Under the pieces are notes generated by a model, which saw only the letters and a program-made list of their open reading frames with translations, searched no databases and was not told where the DNA came from. A stretch of 64,000 nucleotides of DNA from Neoarius graeffei (lineage: Eukaryota > Chordata > Actinopteri > Siluriformes > Ariidae): contig NC_083572.1 of NCBI RefSeq assembly GCF_027579695.1, forward strand, positions 15,004,915-15,068,914. Direction: 5' to 3'. Positions 50,501 through 56,500 of this stretch are shown here, piece by piece (the first letter of the stretch is position 1; each line of letters opens with the position of its first letter). Position numbers and translations under genes: made by a program.

Positions 50501-53500
50501 GGAAAATGGGGTGGTCTCAAAGAGGAAAAAAAATAATAATTCAAAATCTTAATCAGCACCACCTACTTAACATTAACCTCATCTCATCTCATCATCTCTA
50601 GCCACTTTATCCTTCTACAGGGTTGCAAGCAAGCTGGAGCCTATCCCAGCTGACTACGGGCGAAAGGTGGGGTACACCCTGGACAAGTCGCCAGGTCATC
50701 ACAGGGCTGACACATAGACACAGACAACCATTCACACTCACATTCACACCTACGGTCAATTTAGAGTCACCAGTTAACCTAACCTGCATGTCTTTGGACT
50801 GTGGGGGAAACCGGAGCACCCGGACGAAACCCACACAGACACGGGGAGAACATGCAAACTCCGCACAGAAAGGTCCTCACCGGCCACGGGGCTCGAACCC
50901 GGACCTTCTTGCTGTGAGGCGACAGCGCTAACCACTACATCACCGTGCTGCCCTTAACATTAACCTAATCCTGACATATTGCACCTTAAATCTAAAACAA
51001 ATTGGGGGCGTTGTGGCTCAGGTGGATGGGGCGCCGCGCCGTGGATCCGGGGACTTGGGTTCAGTTCCGACCTGGGGTCATTTCCCGATCCCTCCCTGTC
51101 TCTCTCTCCTGCTCGTTTCCTGTCTCTGCACTGTCCTATCCAATAGAGGTGAAAAAAAGCCCAAAAAATATCTTTAAAAAAAAAAATCTAAAACAAATTA
51201 TTTAGGAACTTCAGACGTACACGATAAGACAAATAAAACCATCATGCCGTCTTAATAGGCTTCCAAACATCTTTCTCTAACAAGTTCTATCATTTATTGA
51301 GAATTGAGTTTGCTTAATTAAAAAAAGGCTTATCGACGCGTATGGAGAACAATACTGAATATTGTTGTCTGTGATGAAGGTGGTGTTGGGGGGGGCAGTG
51401 AGCAGCGCTCGCTGCTGTGTGACAGCTCCAGGGTATGTGGTTCAAACCTGTGAGCAGGTTACCGTACGGTCTCAGAGATTCTTTCAACCTCATGCAAGTA
51501 GGTGTTTGTGCATGAAGGACTTGGGTGTATTAGAGTCTGGGTCAGATCAAGTGATGGATGGATGGATGGATGGATGGATGGATGGATGGATGATGTGTTT
51601 AGTCACTTTCTTTCTTGCTACCAGCTGGAACATCAAAAATGCTCTTCATCCAAACAGAACCTTGGAATATAATATAAGGGTTGTTTTACAATCAGGGTAC
51701 AAAGTTTGTGTCACAGGGGTCCAAAATTCAAATTAAAAAAAAAAAACCTATCAAATCTGCACTTTTGGAAATTAATACACATATGAACATAGGCATGTGT
51801 AATAGTTTGTATTATAACAAGATTAAGTGTAGCTTTAAGCAGGGCTGGGAGAAACAAATGAAGTGATTCTCGGAGAGAACTTTTTTTTTTTTTGACAATT
51901 CAGAATCCACTACTTCCATAGTGCTTTTAAATATAAGGCTGTAAGCTTTGTGTTAGTTGTCTCTAATATTTATGTCCCAATATCTTGACCACATTTTAGG
52001 ATGAAAATAGTCATTTTAGATATATGTTATTTTATACTGAAAAATTAGCTGTCTCGGAGAGGACATTTTTTTGACACAATTACATACTAACTTGATCAAA
52101 ATAGTCTGAAAACTTACTGGCATTCAACATTAAAACTTAACTAATGTTTCCAATGATATGGAACCAAATATTTGTTTTATGGTATAAAGAATGATTTAAG
52201 TGCATCCCTTTTGGAGCTACCTGTGGTCAAAAAAGCACTTTTTCTAAATGACACGAGTAATTTTGCTAAATATGACATATATTGCCATACATTCACCAAA
52301 AATAACGTTATCACCAAATTTTTTTTTTGCATGGTAAATAGAGCTATCACAGGGCTACAATAAACAACCAAGTTTATTTAGTCAAGCCTTTTGATATTGA
52401 AGATAATAAGTGTTAAATGTGATTTTTAGCTTGCGTACCCTGATTGTAAAACAACCCGTAATATAATATTTAGATTAGATAACTTTATTTGTACCCAAAG
52501 GTAGATTTGGTGTGCAGCCAAGTGATCTCCACTCATACAAAACATTTAAAACAAAGGACACACATTTGAAATATTACAGAAATGTTTAAAAACAGTAAAC
52601 ATTAGACAGTACCAAAGTAACGCATCCTAGAGTGACATAGTGTCACATTGTGTTAAAAAAAAACAGTGATATACCAGCCATGATAGATTGATGAATATGT
52701 AATAAAATGAGACTGATAAGATCCTTAACTATATAAACAAATAAAAAATTAATTATAAAACAAATAAAATAAATTGTGCTATTACAGCCTATGTTTAGAA
52801 GTTATATTATTAATCTCTCTAATAGCTGAGGGGACAAAACTTCCTCTGAAACGCTTTGTCTTGCAGACAGGTAGGTTGCATCAGGGCAATTCCATGTAAA
52901 TGTCAACCTCACCATGCAAAAATAAAGCAACATGTAATACATCAAAACCACTCCCAGAGATATCACCTAGGCCTGTATTTTACAGATGTGAATAAGTTGA
53001 ACCAATTTGTAACCAACCTAATATGTCACTGTCAGTCTTTCTTTCTTATAATGTAAAACCCAAGCTAAAATCAACTTTGATCATGTACAATTCTATATTA
53101 TTGCCACAAGCCACAGAAATGTATGCTAAAATCCACAAAACAGCAAAACAATAGCCATCCTAAATATTATTTAAGAACTTTGATAGTTTTAGCTGATATT
53201 TAGAGAGTTTTTCAAAGGGTTATGGTGGTTAAATTGCTGATTTTCTAAACATATGCCATGTCTATTTCAGACGCGTCACATCCATAACGGAATTTCGTCA
53301 CATCCATAACGCTGACTTTTCCTTCCGAAACTCTGCATGAAATACAAAATATTTTAAACAAAGATTTTTTAATATTCACCTTGGACCCCTCTATCAAATG
53401 GATATCTCCATTTCGACATTAGGTTTACAATTTCACAGAGTTTGATAAAAATGTACAGTCACCCAAGAAAAGTGATACTTTTTCTGTCACATCCATAACG

Positions 53501-56500
53501 CATCTTTTATTGGCATTTTCTGGCATGTCCTAGATGTACTATGGGAATTGTTCTTGTTCTATCACTTCTCCAGTATGGTACAGCCTTAAAATATGCAACA
53601 CCTGTTTAAATACTGGGAGACAATAAAACATGCACTGGGTCATTTGTTGCCATTTTGAGTTCAAGTGTCACGTCCATAACGCTGGAATTGCTCATCTGTA
53701 ACCAGATGGAAGGAGCTGAAATTCCTTATACAGTGGTTGAGAGCTATCTTCCAAGATGGAACCAGCTATCCTCTGCAACTGTCTGGTGTACAGGGTCTCA
53801 GGACCAAGTTGTGGCTCTCCAATCAGCCTGCCAGACCACTTAACTATTTGAAAAAGGGAATTCTTGTTTTTAAAAGACAGGTTGTTGAACCAGCACGCCA
53901 AGCAGAAAGATAAGATAGATTCAATAAAAGCACGGTAAAAGAGGGTAAGCAAGGGTCGATCAATGTGAAAGTACGACAGTTTCCTCAGACAGTGCAGACG
54001 CTGGTTGGCCTTTTTAAAAACAGCTTCACAGTTTACCTCAAATGTGAGCTTGTTGTCAGTAATGGTGCCAAGGTACAGGTATTTGTACTTGTCTACACTC
54101 TCCACTTTCTGACCATTAATTTCTGTGGGCATCTGGATCTGGTTGTGCTTTCTAAAATCAATAACCATGTCTTTGGTCTTTGAGATATTTATCTGCAGGA
54201 ATGATTTGTTACACCACTCTATAAATTCTTCCACTATTGGGCCATGACCTGCCTCCCCGCCTTGCAGTAAGCTCACAATCACTGTATCATCTGCATATTT
54301 TAAAATAGATCTGTTCACTGTATTGCTGCAACACATATTTGTATATAAAATAAAAAGGAGAGGGGACAGTACACATCCTTGTGGTGACCCGGTGGAGCTG
54401 CAGGTCTGGTCAGACAGGGTGCCGTTGATCCTCTCACTACGTTCAGACTGCAACCTCAAACAACCCATATCCGATTTGTTGTGAAATCCGATTTTTTTGT
54501 TAGGCCGTTCACATTACCAATTATATGAGACTTGTATGCGATCTCCAATATGAACGGAAAACGACCCAAAAGTGTCCCGCATGCGCAAATTGACACGTAA
54601 TAAGCACATCTACGTAATACGTAAACAAAAAAAAAAGCGCACTCTTCAAGTTTGCAAGTAAAGCATGGAGATGAGGCGAGACCTGGCGATGTGGTTTTTG
54701 TGGCGGCGGCGGAACTCACACAATAATCTGATTAATGTGGGCAGCAGAGTAATGAGACCGAAGGTGTCAAATTACTGGAAATTTCCAGAACAATCTTATA
54801 ATCTTGTAATACAGGATGGTTTAAGTTATAAATCAGTTATAGAAACTGTTTTATTTAATCAGGCTAACAGATCAACATCCAGGTCCCTACCAAATCCACC
54901 ATTAGCTTGATCAATTCTATAAAAGTCTATTTAAATTCTGAAAACTGTACAAATGTTGTTGTTTTCCACCAAAGAGGCGGGATTAGCCAACGCAGAATAG
55001 TGACGTTTGTCTCTTGTTGATGACGTGTAGGTCGCATGAATGCGACCTGTCCGGTCAGACTGCAGTCGCATGTGAAAATAACGGATATGCATCGGAATTA
55101 GGACCACATATCCAAGCGGCCTGGGTCGCATGTGAAAAAAATCAGATCTGTGTCGTTCAGATTGTCAATAACAAATCGGATACAGGTCGCATATGGGCAA
55201 AAAAATCGGATATGGGTCGTTTCAGGGTGCAGTCTGAACGTAGTCTCTGTGTTCGATTTATTAAAAAGTTTAAAATCCACCCCAAAAGGTTGTTACTCAA
55301 GTTGAACTGCTCCTCAAGCCTTTCTATTAAAACGTGCGGTTGGATTGAGTTAAAAGCAGACATAAAATCAATAAATAACAGCCGAGCAGGGCGGCGTAGT
55401 GGTTAGCGCTGTCGCTTCACAGCAAGAAGGTCCGGGTTCGAGCCCCGTGGCCGGCGAGGGCCTTTCTGTGCAGAGTTTGCATGTTCTCCGCGTGGGTTTC
55501 CTCCGGGTGCTCCGGTTTCCCCCACAGTCCAAAGACATGCAGGTTAGGGTTAACTGATGACTCTAAATTGACCGTAGGTGTGAATGTGAGTGTGAATGGT
55601 TGTCTGTGTCTATGTGTCAGCCCTGTGATGACCTGGCGACTTGTCCAGGGTCAGGGTGTACCCCGCCTTTCGCCCGTAGTCAGCTGGGATAGGCTCCAGC
55701 TCGCCTGCGACCCTGTAGAACAGGATAAAGCGGCTAGAGATAATGAGATGGGATGAGAAGAGCCGAGCATGGGTGTCTTTCCCTTCTAGATGCTTAAAAG
55801 TCAAATTTAAAAAGGGTGGCTGTGGCGTCCTCAACTCCCCTTCGTGGTCTATAGGCAAACTGCAAAGCATCCATATTCATCATGACTTCAGATTTTACTA
55901 GTTTTTCAAATATAATATCTCATCTCATCTCATTATCTGTAGCCGCTTTATCCTTCTACAGGGTCGCAGGCAAGCTGGAGCCTATCCCAGCCGACTACGG
56001 GCGAAAGGCGGGGTACACCCTGGACAAGTCGCCAGGTCATCACAGGGCTGACACATAGACACAGACAACCATTCACACTCACATTCACACCTACGGTCAA
56101 TTTAGAGTCACCAGTTAACCTAACCTGCATGTCTTTGGACTGTGGGGGAAACCGGAGCACCCGGAGGAAACCCACGCGGACACGGGGAGAACATGCAAAC
56201 TCCGCACAGAAAGGCCCTCGCCGGCCCCGGGGCTCGAACCCAGGACCTTCTTGCTGTGAGGCGACAGCGCTAACCACTACACCACCGTGCCGCCCCAAAT
56301 ATAATATAATATAATATAATATAATATAATATAATATAATATATAAGTTATGGGAATACTTGGAATTGTAAAAAAAAAAAAAAAAATCTACAAATCCAGT
56401 TTTACCTTCAATACAGCAGATCCTCCAGAGGCCAGAGTGGGTCAAGTCCCCTTTGGTCTTTTTGGGCTGCAGGAGGTTTTCCGCTTCATCCGCGCTGCTG

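Larger units (their letters stand above)
53692..55917 (-). pseudogene. LINE reverse transcriptase fragment
   Basis: Read on the minus strand and skipping the insertions: [16 protein letters not shown] start near 55880, [17 protein letters not shown] (55820), [20 protein letters not shown] (55363), [11 protein letters not shown], then [20 protein letters not shown] and [11 protein letters not shown], the catalytic box [11 protein letters not shown] (about 54300), [20 protein letters not shown] and a C-terminal part ending near 53692. The order of RT blocks fits the L2/CR1/Rex group of non-LTR elements. No endonuclease part remains. Interrupted, so inactive. Confidence 0.88.
52470..55918 (-). 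mobile_element. L2/Rex-like LINE, 5'-truncated and interrupted three times
   Basis: The minus-strand 3' end at 52470 carries the ATTAGATTAGATAACTTTAT tail text (complement), followed upstream by reverse transcriptase to 55918. Interruptions: a TIR element at 52882-53691, another at 54435-55244, a SINE at 55389-55760. Upstream the LINE is cut by a SINE at 55919. Confidence 0.85.
20763..56405 (-). other. cacng4 intron 1 (35.6 kb)
   Basis: One intron, with donor at 56405 and acceptor at 20763. More than half is recognisable mobile DNA, listed separately. No second host gene was recognised within it on either strand. Confidence 0.85.
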
